From positions 1 through 38,832 of the forward strand of contig CANQTA010000010.1 of assembly GCA_947626655.1 (NCBI GenBank): 38,832 nt of DNA. The letters run 5' to 3'. The notes under the pieces are model-generated. The model was given only the letters and a program-made list of their open reading frames with translations, was not told where the DNA came from and did not search any database. This document shows positions 26,071 through 35,700 of the stretch, one piece after another. Position numbers and translations under genes: made by a program. Source of the DNA: an uncultured Bacilli bacterium. Lineage in GTDB: Bacteria; Bacillota_I; Bacilli_A; RF39; UBA660. Each line of letters opens with the position of its first letter. Position 1 is the first letter of the stretch.

Positions 26071-26103
26071 GTGAACGAAAAGTGAACGAAAAGTGAACGA
26101 AAG
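26071..26103 (+). repeat. Iteron-like tandem repeat (3 x 11 nt) upstream of AlbA_2 gene
   Basis: gtgaacgaaaa gtgaacgaaaa gtgaacgaaag. Confidence 0.9.
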
Positions 26104-26142
26104 CATTGATAATATTTTTAAAATTGGATATGATAGTATTGG

Positions 26143-27459
26143 GTGATGATAATGAAATTTATTGAAAATGAATATTGTGAACTAAAAATGATGTTAACAA
26201 AAGACATAAAAAAAGAAATTATTGCTTTTGCAAATACAAATGGTGGAAAGATTTATATTGGTGTGGATGATGATGGTAATATTATTGGAATAGACAATCC
26301 AGATAACGATTTGCAAGCATTAACCGGAATGATAAACGAAGGTGTAAAACCATCATTAATTGAATATACACAAATTAAAATTGAAAGATATGATAACAAA
26401 AATGTTCTTATTATAGAAATTCAAAGTAGCCCAAATAAACCACATTATTTAGCTGACAAAGGTCTAAAATCAAGTGGTGTATATTTAAGACACGGTTCTT
26501 CATCTATTCAAGCATCTGATGAAATAATAAAAAAAATGATATTTGAACATACTGGTTTAAGATTTGAAGAAATGATTTCTAAAAATCAGGAATTAACTTT
26601 TGAATACTTAGAAAAAAAATTTAAAGATAATAATTTATCGTTTGATAAAAATAAATATAAAATATTAAATATTATTAATGAAGAAAATAAATATACAAAT
26701 TTAGGATTACTATTATCTGATCAATGTTCTTACACAATAAAATGTGCTATTTTTAATGGAACAAATAAAATTGAATTTCGTGACAGAAAGGAATTTACTG
26801 GTTCAGTACTTAAACAAGTTGATGATTTATTTCAATATTTTGAATTGTTTAATAAAATTAGTGGAAAAATAGTAGGTTTAAAAAGAATAGATATAAAAGA
26901 TTATCCAGACTATTCATTAAGAGAAGCTTTATTAAACGCTGTAATTCACAGAAGTTATTATTTTAATAGTAGCATAATGGTAACTCTTTATGATGATAAA
27001 TTTGAAATAGTATCAATGGGTGGTTTAATTGATGGTATAACAATTAAAGAAATATTTAAAGGAATTTCTTCTTCTAGAAATCCTAACTTAGCTAATATAT
27101 TTTATCGACTTGGATATGTAGAATCATTTGGAACAGGAGTTGGAAGGATTTTAGATAGTTACGAACATTGTGATAAAAAGCCATCTTTTGATGCAACAGA
27201 AAATACATTTTCTATCACATTACCTAATATGAATTATCAAGAGATTACTGATAAATCAAATATTGTTATTCAAAATTTATCACAAGAAGATATAATTATT
27301 AATTACATAAAAGAATATAATAAAATAAATAGAAATATAGTTGAAAAATTATTAAATGTTTCTAAAACGAGAGCTTATAAAATTTTAAATAAAATGTTAG
27401 AAAAAAATATCCTTAAAAAAGAAGATAACGGAAAAAATACATATTATGTGTTAAAATAA
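26143..27459 (+). CDS. AlbA_2 / HATPase_c_4 / HTH transcriptional regulator
   Basis: EIIAFANTNGGKIYIGVDDDGNIIGIDNPD; LREALLNAVIHRSYYF; FGTGVGRILDSY; C-terminal HTH NVSKTRAYKILNKML. Confidence 0.9.
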   Translation: MMIMKFIENEYCELKMMLTKDIKKEIIAFANTNGGKIYIGVDDDGNIIGIDNPDNDLQALTGMINEGVKPSLIEYTQIKIERYDNKNVLIIEIQSSPNKPHYLADKGLKSSGVYLRHGSSSIQASDEIIKKMIFEHTGLRFEEMISKNQELTFEYLEKKFKDNNLSFDKNKYKILNIINEENKYTNLGLLLSDQCSYTIKCAIFNGTNKIEFRDRKEFTGSVLKQVDDLFQYFELFNKISGKIVGLKRIDIKDYPDYSLREALLNAVIHRSYYFNSSIMVTLYDDKFEIVSMGGLIDGITIKEIFKGISSSRNPNLANIFYRLGYVESFGTGVGRILDSYEHCDKKPSFDATENTFSITLPNMNYQEITDKSNIVIQNLSQEDIIINYIKEYNKINRNIVEKLLNVSKTRAYKILNKMLEKNILKKEDNGKNTYYVLK

Positions 27460-27471
27460 AGTTGACTGATT

Positions 27472-27525
27472 TATTATATATCAAATCGTTTATGATCAAA
27501 AGTTGTAGATATGTTTCACAATCGC
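27472..27525 (+). repeat. Repeat B copy 3 (truncated)
   Basis: tatcaaatcgtttatgatcaaaagttgtagatatgtttcacaatcgcac vs tattaaatcgttatgagtgaaagttgtagatatcttccacaatcgc at 11101. Confidence 0.75.
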
Positions 27526-27531
27526 ACTATA

Positions 27532-27570
27532 TTGGCAGGAAACTCGAACTTTTAAGATTTTGAGAGTAAT
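27532..27570 (+). repeat. Repeat R-like copy 3 without a tRNA
   Basis: ttggcaggaaactcgaacttttaagattttgagagtaata vs ttgataggaaactcggaaaattcttcgagtagtaata. Confidence 0.55.
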
Positions 27571-27644
27571 AAATGCTAACAGAAATGTTAGTCAGACTGT
27601 TGACAAAGTAAATTTTTGTTAATATTCTGAATTCATGATTTTAT

Positions 27645-27803
27645 TATAAACATATTTCAAATCTAAAAAAATTCTTTCATAGATTACTTAAAATAGGAAC
27701 TGAAAAAAATAAAGATGAAATTATTACTGAAATAAAAGAGTATCATAAACATAAAGAAGATTTACACGATATTGCCATCATACTTCCAAAGAAAATGAAA
27801 TAA
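27645..27803 (+). pseudogene. Remnant C copy 2 (C-terminal fragment of unknown protein)
   Basis: YKHISNLKKFFHRLLKIGTEKNKDEIITEIKEYHKHKEDLHDIAIILPKKMK* with no start. Confidence 0.55.
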
Positions 27804-28060
27804 ATGACTATCTTTATTCCAACAATTATAATCATGACAATGATAAAAATATAGACATATAAAACCATTTTTTCGAAATGGTAACACACTACGCAATTGA
27901 CAAAGCCAATAACAGTGTGCAAGAGAATATCCCTTTTAAACTCTTTATAGCAAAAGCATAAGCCAATCAAAACTACTAATTTAAACTATCGACTTTTTTA
28001 TTATTGGCATTTTCTAATTTTGCAATTTTAAATATATATCTCCCTTTTCACTACTTAAGA

Positions 28061-28555
28061 TTAATGAGTTTTATTTATTGGCAAATTTTCTACCCAATTA
28101 TTAAGTATTTTTATATATTTATCTTTTTCTATTTCCAAATTGTCTATTGTTCGTTTTTTACCATTTTCATAATATTCAATAGTTTTTCTTATTATACAAC
28201 CAAAGTCATTTTCCAAATCAAAACCTTCAGGTAAATTTACAAAATCATAATTTTCTTCGAAAGAAATGTATATCGATGCAAGCATATTAGGTGTCAAATA
28301 ATCAAATCCCTTTTCTTTAACTCTTAGTATTATAAATCTCTTATCATTTTTTGTGTCCTCTAACAAATCTAAATCACAATCATCAATTTCATGCCAAACA
28401 AATTCTATATGTCCTTCACAACTAGATTTAGTAACATATCCCTTTTTATTAAGTGTTGCAACAGCATTAGCAATTTGTTTATCACAAAGGAACACTTCTG
28501 AATAATCATCATAAACTTCAAAAGTATTTTTATTTATAAATACATTATTATCCAT
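28061..28555 (-). CDS. Hypothetical protein, 164 aa
   Basis: Intact ORF; CDKQIANAVATLNKKGYVTKSSCEGH motif. Confidence 0.75.
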   Translation of the reverse strand: MDNNVFINKNTFEVYDDYSEVFLCDKQIANAVATLNKKGYVTKSSCEGHIEFVWHEIDDCDLDLLEDTKNDKRFIILRVKEKGFDYLTPNMLASIYISFEENYDFVNLPEGFDLENDFGCIIRKTIEYYENGKKRTIDNLEIEKDKYIKILNNWVENLPINKTH

Positions 28556-28623
28556 TCTTTCACCGCCTTATATAATTTAATTCTTACTTTTATTTTTTTA
28601 TATTTTAATATTATTTGTAATAT

Positions 28624-28896
28624 TTAATCACCATTTGTTTTATTGGTGTATTCTTCGGTGTAATCTTCATATATTTCCTTAAGTCTTTTACTGTAATATT
28701 CATAAATTAATTTTTGATTATTTTCATCAACAGAACTTTCAAAAATTTTACCTTCCTTTTCTTCTTTTTCAACATTATTTAATGCTATTTCTAATTTACT
28801 CATAGCTAAATCGAAATCTTCTTTTGTCCAGTCTTTTGTAAGTTTTTCAACTTCTTTAGATTGTTTCTCCAATTCTTCAATAGTTAGTTTTCCCAT
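28624..28896 (-). CDS. Hypothetical small charged helical protein
   Basis: Intact ORF with upstream gtggaggtatt RBS. Confidence 0.7.
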   Translation of the reverse strand: MGKLTIEELEKQSKEVEKLTKDWTKEDFDLAMSKLEIALNNVEKEEKEGKIFESSVDENNQKLIYEYYSKRLKEIYEDYTEEYTNKTNGD

Positions 28897-28965
28897 AATA
28901 CCTCCACTTATAATGATTTAATTATTATATTTTTTTAATCATTACACCTACTTCATCATTATAAC

Positions 28966-29394
28966 ACATTTTAAAAAATTTAAATCTATAAAGAAATCGT
29001 GATTATCAACTTGGACTCTATATTCATCTCCAATAAAAGTAAAATCTTTTCCCACTTCTAATATAAAATCTTTTAAATTTTTAATAATAACATTTTTTAA
29101 ATCTTTTTCAGTATATTCATTAGACAAATCTAAAATTCTTGTATTGGGGTAATCGTCTTCATCAATTGTTTTATTAGTAGCAGTTATCTATTTACCATCT
29201 GATAACATATATCTTTCATAATATGATGAAGTTATTTGCCTATCTAATTCTCTTTTAGAGTAATTATTATTAATAAATAATTGCAAATAAAAGTGCCTTA
29301 CTTCTTTTGTTTTAGCACCACTTAAAATAAGAATATTATTAGTCCACGATAATTGCGTCAACAGTGGTGTCGCAATCTCGTCATCTTTATAAGT
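28966..29394 (-). pseudogene. Degraded DUF1016 (YhcG-like) gene fragment, second copy
   Basis: ATPLLTQLSWTNNILILSGAKTKEVRHFYLQLFINNNYSKRELDRQITSSYYERYMLSDGK*...NLKDFILEVGKDFTFIGDEYRVQVDNHDFFIDL. Confidence 0.8.
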
Positions 29395-29488
29395 ACTATA
29401 AAATAATAAATAGAATTTGTATTGGAGACGAAGGAAAATTTAAAGAAAAAATGTTTTTATATTTAATTCGTAAAGGAACTTTTTATTT

Positions 29489-30682
29489 TTATCTATGACC
29501 ATGTAAAATCTCTGATGTGTCTTTATCAATATCATCTAAAATATAAGGACTATTATTTTTTTGACTTTCTTTTTCTTGTATGTACCGCTCAATTATTGTA
29601 TTAATTTCAAAGGCTAATTGTTCGGCAACTTCTTCATCGATGTTATATAGGTCAATTAATTTGTCAGCAGTTAAAGGAATAATTCTAATTCCACTATTAT
29701 ATTGTTCTATTAAATCAAATGATAAATCCCTTTTTATTTCTGCAGCAATCATCATACTCATATTTTTGTCTAAAGGCCCTTGGCTAGAAATATTATTTTT
29801 ATCCATGTTACTTTCTTTTGATGCCTCTTTTATCATATCTTTACACTTTTCAAATGCTGGCTCATCAATAATAATATCTGAATTTAATATTTTATAAAAT
29901 TTTCCTTCTTTATCATTTATTAACCTTTTTTGAAATGTATGATTATGATTATATCCTAAAACATCTATTTTATATTTTGCTACTAAAGATTTAACATATT
30001 CTATTTTATCATACGTAGTAATAATACATTTAATATCAGCAGGATCTATTGTGGAATTAATTGCTATTTCATTACAAGTTGAATCAACCATAGTTAGTGA
30101 TTCTTTATATTTTTGTTCAATATCTGTTCCACTGAAGCAAATTATAATCGGTATATCTTCGTGGCTTTCTAAATCTTCTCCATAATACTTTTTAGCATAT
30201 TCAGTTTGTTCTTCATACGGAAAACCGGCATAAGAAGCAGAAGTATTGAAGCTATCCGTTAGGCTAACAAAGTTTCTTTTTTCAGTATTAACATTTAAAA
30301 ACTTATTCATTGTATATTCTTCGCCAGTTGCTAATTTTATTCCATTTTCATTTATTTTTGCTGAACTAAAAAGGCCGTTACTTAAAATTGTTGGTAATGC
30401 ATCTATTTTGGTACCATGAAAAACATTTAATCCATGATTAGCGAGATAAAAAAATAAATTTTCATCATACAAAATCATTTCCGAAAATGTGATTCTTCTT
30501 TCCATTTCGGCTTTTTGACTATAATTTTCATTTGAAAGTGTTGAGTTTACTTTAAAATCGTTATATTTTCCAAATTCCATTATTTGTTCAATCACATATT
30601 TTTGAGTATCGGTTTTTGCAAGTTCCATAAAGCATTCATATAGTCTTTTGTATCCAGGATATTTTATAAATAAATTATTCAT
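29489..30682 (-). CDS. Putative ADP-ribosyltransferase-fold protein
   Basis: LNVFHGTKIDALPTILSNGL, FVSLTDSFNTSASYAG, CNEIAINSTIDPADIKCIITT resemble ART H-Y/S-E motif spacing. Confidence 0.5.
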   Translation of the reverse strand: MNNLFIKYPGYKRLYECFMELAKTDTQKYVIEQIMEFGKYNDFKVNSTLSNENYSQKAEMERRITFSEMILYDENLFFYLANHGLNVFHGTKIDALPTILSNGLFSSAKINENGIKLATGEEYTMNKFLNVNTEKRNFVSLTDSFNTSASYAGFPYEEQTEYAKKYYGEDLESHEDIPIIICFSGTDIEQKYKESLTMVDSTCNEIAINSTIDPADIKCIITTYDKIEYVKSLVAKYKIDVLGYNHNHTFQKRLINDKEGKFYKILNSDIIIDEPAFEKCKDMIKEASKESNMDKNNISSQGPLDKNMSMMIAAEIKRDLSFDLIEQYNSGIRIIPLTADKLIDLYNIDEEVAEQLAFEINTIIERYIQEKESQKNNSPYILDDIDKDTSEILHGHR

Positions 30683-30753
30683 ATTATTTTATCACCTACA
30701 TTATTATTTTTTTCTAATTTTTGTATTCTAATAAGAAGTATAACATTAATTTT

Positions 30754-31136
30754 TTAAATTTGTCTATATTTATCTACCAACAACATATTTTCATCAATCA
30801 TTTCTCTGAATGTAATTCTGTTACAAAAATATGTATTATATGTGATATCTTCTGAAATAGATATATATTGATCATAACTTTGATTAATAACTTTCGCGGC
30901 TTTACCAAGTGTTTGATGATCTATTGTTAGACTTACTTTTTTGACTTTAATTACACTGGGTTCTATTACAAAAAAGTTTTCTTTTTCTAAAAGGCTTATT
31001 ACTCTTCCACTAATCAAATCGATATAATAACCCATCAATTTTATCTTTAACAAAAACGTTTTTTGAAGAATCTGCCTTTGTTTTTTTCTTCCAACATTCA
31101 ATATTATCAAGATTTAATTCATATAACTTTAGCATT
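30754..31136 (-). pseudogene. Truncated, frameshifted paralogue of the 311-aa protein at 24913-25848
   Basis: MLKLYELNLDNIECWKKKTKADSSKNVFVKDKID / GYYIDLISGRVISLLEKENFFVIEPSVIKVKK...INQSYDQYISISEDITYNTYFCNRI. Confidence 0.85.
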
Positions 31137-31207
31137 ATTAAAAGTCCTTATTAATATTAGTTTATCATGAAAATTCTCTATTTTTAATTTTATATATATT
31201 TTTACTT

Positions 31208-31855
31208 CTAAATTTTATTCTTATTACTTTTTACTAATTTTAAATTATTTTTTAAAGACAACCATTGTTCTTGAGTAAGAATATATGAATAAATTTCTAC
31301 TGGTTTATCTAAAAATGTATATTGGAACATTTTAGTTGTATTTTGTCTAGTAAATCCTAATTTTTCCATTATCAGCCAAGAAGCCGGATTTACAGTAGCT
31401 GCTCCAGTTCTAATTTCCTGTATATCAACTTCTGAAAACATATAATCAACCATAGCAAATGTCGCTTCAATAGCATAACCTTTTCTTTGAAAAGCAGGAT
31501 CTATTAACCATCCTAATCCTCTTATACTAGGATCTGTAATACTGGAATCTTCATCATGTGCTTCATGACAAGTAATTCTTCCGATACATTCACCTGTATC
31601 TTTTAGAAAAATACTCCATTTAAATATATCTGGATCATTTGCATATTTCATTTTCTCTTTATAATATTCTTCTTGTTTAGGCCAATCTAATAATTTTTCT
31701 TTAAACTTAGGAGGGACAGTTAAAAAGTATTTGTTTACTTCAGGCATCATTAATATTTCCCATAATCTTTTCTGCTCTTGCATAGTCTCGGCTTTTAAGA
31801 CTAATCTTTTGGTTTCTATTTGTTTACTACCTAAATAATTCATTTTTATCACCAT
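31208..31855 (-). CDS. GNAT acetyltransferase (RimJ/RimL type)
   Basis: ETKRLVLKAETMQE; IRGLGWLIDPAFQRKGYAIEATFAMVDYMF; NPASWLIMEKLGF; likely true start ATG at 31843. Confidence 0.92.
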   Translation of the reverse strand: MVIKMNYLGSKQIETKRLVLKAETMQEQKRLWEILMMPEVNKYFLTVPPKFKEKLLDWPKQEEYYKEKMKYANDPDIFKWSIFLKDTGECIGRITCHEAHDEDSSITDPSIRGLGWLIDPAFQRKGYAIEATFAMVDYMFSEVDIQEIRTGAATVNPASWLIMEKLGFTRQNTTKMFQYTFLDKPVEIYSYILTQEQWLSLKNNLKLVKSNKNKI

Positions 31856-31978
31856 CTTAAAAAATTTTTTTCAATATTAATTTAATTATATCATGCTTTT
31901 CTTTTATTGCAGTTTAAATTAATAAAATTATTATTTGTTTTGAATATATTAACATTTAAAATAATCAAGAATTATTAT

Positions 31979-32647
31979 TTAACGAGCATGATCAAAATAT
32001 TTTTGATGCATTTTTAAAGCTCTTTGATAACCATAATTTTGATCATTTAAACTATATATTTTATCAAGCATAACTTCATCTTTGACAGTAATATCAGCAG
32101 TTAAATTATCAATAATTTCATAATTATCTTTTTGAAAAGAAGTACTTTTTTCAAACATTTCTCGTTGCTTTTCGCCTTTAAATAAAAGAATTTTGGCAAG
32201 ACTTTCATATTTTTGACAAACATAAATGGTATTTAAACTAGTATTATAAATAGCGGGATTGTTAATTTCAAAGCTAAATTTTTTAAGAAGATATAATAAA
32301 AATGGTTTACTTTGCTTTCGATTAGTATTTAAATCTATGATGTTATTATTTAAACAGAATAATAACCAACTAGATATTAATAAGGAAGCTATTCCTTGAT
32401 TACGATATTCATTTTTAACACAACAACCAATAAATTTACTTTCTTTTTTATTTTCATCAATAAAAAAATATAGATATCCTAATAATATTTCTTTACCATT
32501 TGGTAAATAGAGAAACAAACGAAAGTAATAATGATCTTTACCATTATTAAAACTTTTCATTAAAAATAATTTTTCAGCATAACCATTATGGTCATAAAAC
32601 ATAGCAAATAAATATCTTTTATCATACTCTATTTGAGATAAATTCAT
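31979..32647 (-). CDS. GNAT-family N-acetyltransferase
   Basis: SKFIGCCVKNEYRNQGIASLLISSWLLFCLNN. Confidence 0.7.
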   Translation of the reverse strand: MNLSQIEYDKRYLFAMFYDHNGYAEKLFLMKSFNNGKDHYYFRLFLYLPNGKEILLGYLYFFIDENKKESKFIGCCVKNEYRNQGIASLLISSWLLFCLNNNIIDLNTNRKQSKPFLLYLLKKFSFEINNPAIYNTSLNTIYVCQKYESLAKILLFKGEKQREMFEKSTSFQKDNYEIIDNLTADITVKDEVMLDKIYSLNDQNYGYQRALKMHQKYFDHAR

Positions 32648-32721
32648 AATAAATTTTCCTTTATGAAATTATATTATAGTAAATATCTAATTCTATGTCA
32701 AAAAAAAATTAAAGAAATTGA

Positions 32722-35700
32722 TTAATCTTTAACTTTTTTAATAATAAATTTATCTACTGAAGCAATAATTGTTGGTAAAATACCTAAAATGAGTATTGTT
32801 GAACAAATTGTTCCTTCAGAGATAGTAATACAAATTTTGGCTGTTGTAGCGGTTCCTAAATGACCGATTATTAAAGTAACTAGTGTTAAAACTAAAGAAC
32901 TGGTTAATATAGTATGAATTGATTTATTATAAGCATTAATTAACGAATTTTTGATGTCATATTGCATTCGTTCTTCTTTATAATAGGAAGTAAATAAAAT
33001 TGCATAATCAATTGTAGCTCCCATTAAAATACTTTGAACTATTAAGATAGCTATAAAATAAACTGAACCACTTTGGACTGATAAGATACCCATCGTAATA
33101 TACACGGATGTTTGAATTAAAATAACTAAGATAGTGGGAATTAACAATGATTTAAAAGTAATGGCAACAATAATAAAGATAAACAAAGCCGTTAAAATTG
33201 TAATAAAATTTAATTCCTGTTGAAAAGTATCGTTCATTTCATAGGCCATTGCAGAATTACCTACTAAATAAATATCTGAATTTAATTTATTTTTTAAATT
33301 GGTTAAAAAATTAAATGTTTCTTGACTTTCTAAATCATACTTAGTATTTAAAACTACTCTACTATAAGATTTACCTACTAATAAAGATTTAGAATCATTA
33401 ATGGTAGTTTGGGCATCAATTATTTCTTGGCGCATGCTATTATCAATAAAGTCATTATATTTGGCATCAGTTATAATTGAGTCATTTAAGAAATTAACAA
33501 ATTCTTCGACAGTTAATTGCCATTCTTTTTGATAAGTATTACTGCTACCATAGTAAATATATAATAAATCTATTAAATTACTTTCTACTTCATTAGATAA
33601 TTTTTTTAAAATAGCAAATATTTCTTCTTTAGTATATTTAGTATTATTTAAAGAACTAGTCATTATACCATTAATAGTATTTATTTTAATTATTTTATCT
33701 TCAGTAAAATTAGCATTATACTTTGAATTAGGGATAATGTCATTTATGAGAAATTTTACGAAAGATTGATAAGAAATATTGGGAGTATTTTGAGAATATT
33801 CTATATCATATAAGGCATATAATAAATTTACTTGTTCTAGTGGTAAATTTAAAAATTTAGCTAAAGAGGAAGAAGAATATTCTGTTTTAGATAGAACACT
33901 ATTCATAACACTTTGTAAAGTACGAAGTTCATTAATTAAAGAATCATTTAAATTATTTTTAATTATATCAATATCTTTGTTAGTTAAAACAAAGTTTACT
34001 AAGTTAGCTAAAGACATTGTAGGATTAGTTTGATTTAAAGTGTATAAACTAAAAATATTTTTTAAAGTATCTAGTGGTATATTTAAAAGAGTGGTTAAAG
34101 TTTCAGGATTATAGGTAGTTTCTTTTAAAGAACTATCCATAACTTGATATAATAATTTAAAATTATTAAGTGATTCTGAATTGAGATTAGCAAGTATTTC
34201 ATCATTGTATAAAATAATACTAATAAATTGATAAGGAGTAATTACCCAGCTATTTGTATTATTATTAGTATAAGAAATAAGATTATAAACTTTATTAGTT
34301 AATGATTCATCAATATTTAATATCTGAGCAAGTTGATTATATGTATAAGTAGTAGAACTATTTAAGAGAAAATCTGGAATATTTTTTAATGAACTTATAT
34401 CAACATCTTTTAAATAATCTGTATTATTTTTTAAGTAAGTAAGGCCTTCTACAAATTCTTTTATGGTAATTTTTATATCACTTTCTTCATCTAAATATTT
34501 TAATAAATAAATTTGTTTAATTAATTCAGGATTAATATTAAAAATAGAACTCATTTCAGAAACAGTTAAGTCTTGATTAATAAATTGAATATCACTAAAT
34601 TTTTGAAGAAGAATTATTTTGTTTTTAGTTGCTTCATCAAAGTTAGAACTATAATTAGCATCGGTAAAAACATTATTAATTATAAAGGTAAAAAATTCAT
34701 TAAGAGTTAAATTAGGATAAGTTCCATATAAATTTTGATAATAAACAAATAGATTATAAATTAATTTTTCATCAATATTTAAAGTATTGGCTAATTCTTG
34801 AGCAGTCATTTCGCGACTAATTAATTCTGAATCGGTAAACTTAGCTAATTTATTAAAACTACTAAGACTATTTTGATCGATACTTTGGGCATAACTGCTT
34901 TTTAAAAAATAATCATTCATAAATTTGGTAAATTCAGTTAAAGTCAATGCTGTTTGATTATTTAAAGAATTATAATAAATCATTAGGTCGTTAACTGTCT
35001 TAGTATCAAGTAAAAACATATTAGCTATTTCTTTGACACTTCTTCCTTTAGTCATTAATTGGGATGTTGTAAAGTTAGCTAATTTATCAATATTATCGCG
35101 CATTTCTTTATCAATGGTATCTTGTAATTCTTTATTATTGTAAACATCTTTTTTGATAAAATTAATAAATTCATTAAATGTTAATTTATCTTGCGCATCT
35201 GGATTAAAATAATTATAGTATATAATTTTTAAAAGATATTCAGGGATTTCCACAGAAGAACCTAATTCATTTAATTTAGCATTCAAACTTTCCACTGGTA
35301 GTTTTTCATTAATGGTATTACTATAACATAAAACATCGGTAACTTTAGAATCGTTTTTTAAAGAAGCACAAGTTTCAGTAATTAAAGCTTCAGCATTATT
35401 AGGATAAATTAAAGCAATTTGGTTATTGGTAGGAAATATTTTTCTTATTTCATCACTATCAGAATCAGTATATAAAATTTTTAAATTGCCTTTTAGAAAT
35501 ATACTACCTATAAAAACAATGATAAAAATAAGACAACCAAGATAACGAAAGCGAAAATTAAATTTGCCTAAAAAATCTAGTTTAATAATTGGCGTTTTTT
35601 TAGTAGTTTTAGTAATTAATTTATCAAAAGTCAAAATTAAAAATGGTAAACAAGTAAAAATGGTTAATAAACTAAACATAACCCCTTTAGCTAAAACTAA

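Noticed and set aside
9949-27803. CRISPR array
   Set aside because: Repeats A, B, R and T are few, long, unevenly spaced and separated by genes; no direct-repeat/spacer periodicity and no cas genes
27743-27970. Minus-strand 75-aa ORF
   Set aside because: Opposite strand to coding remnants that read better on the plus strand
28004-28234. Plus-strand 76-aa ORF
   Set aside because: Antisense to the 164-aa gene, low-complexity hydrophobic
29580-29897. Plus-strand 105-aa ORF
   Set aside because: Antisense to the ART-like gene
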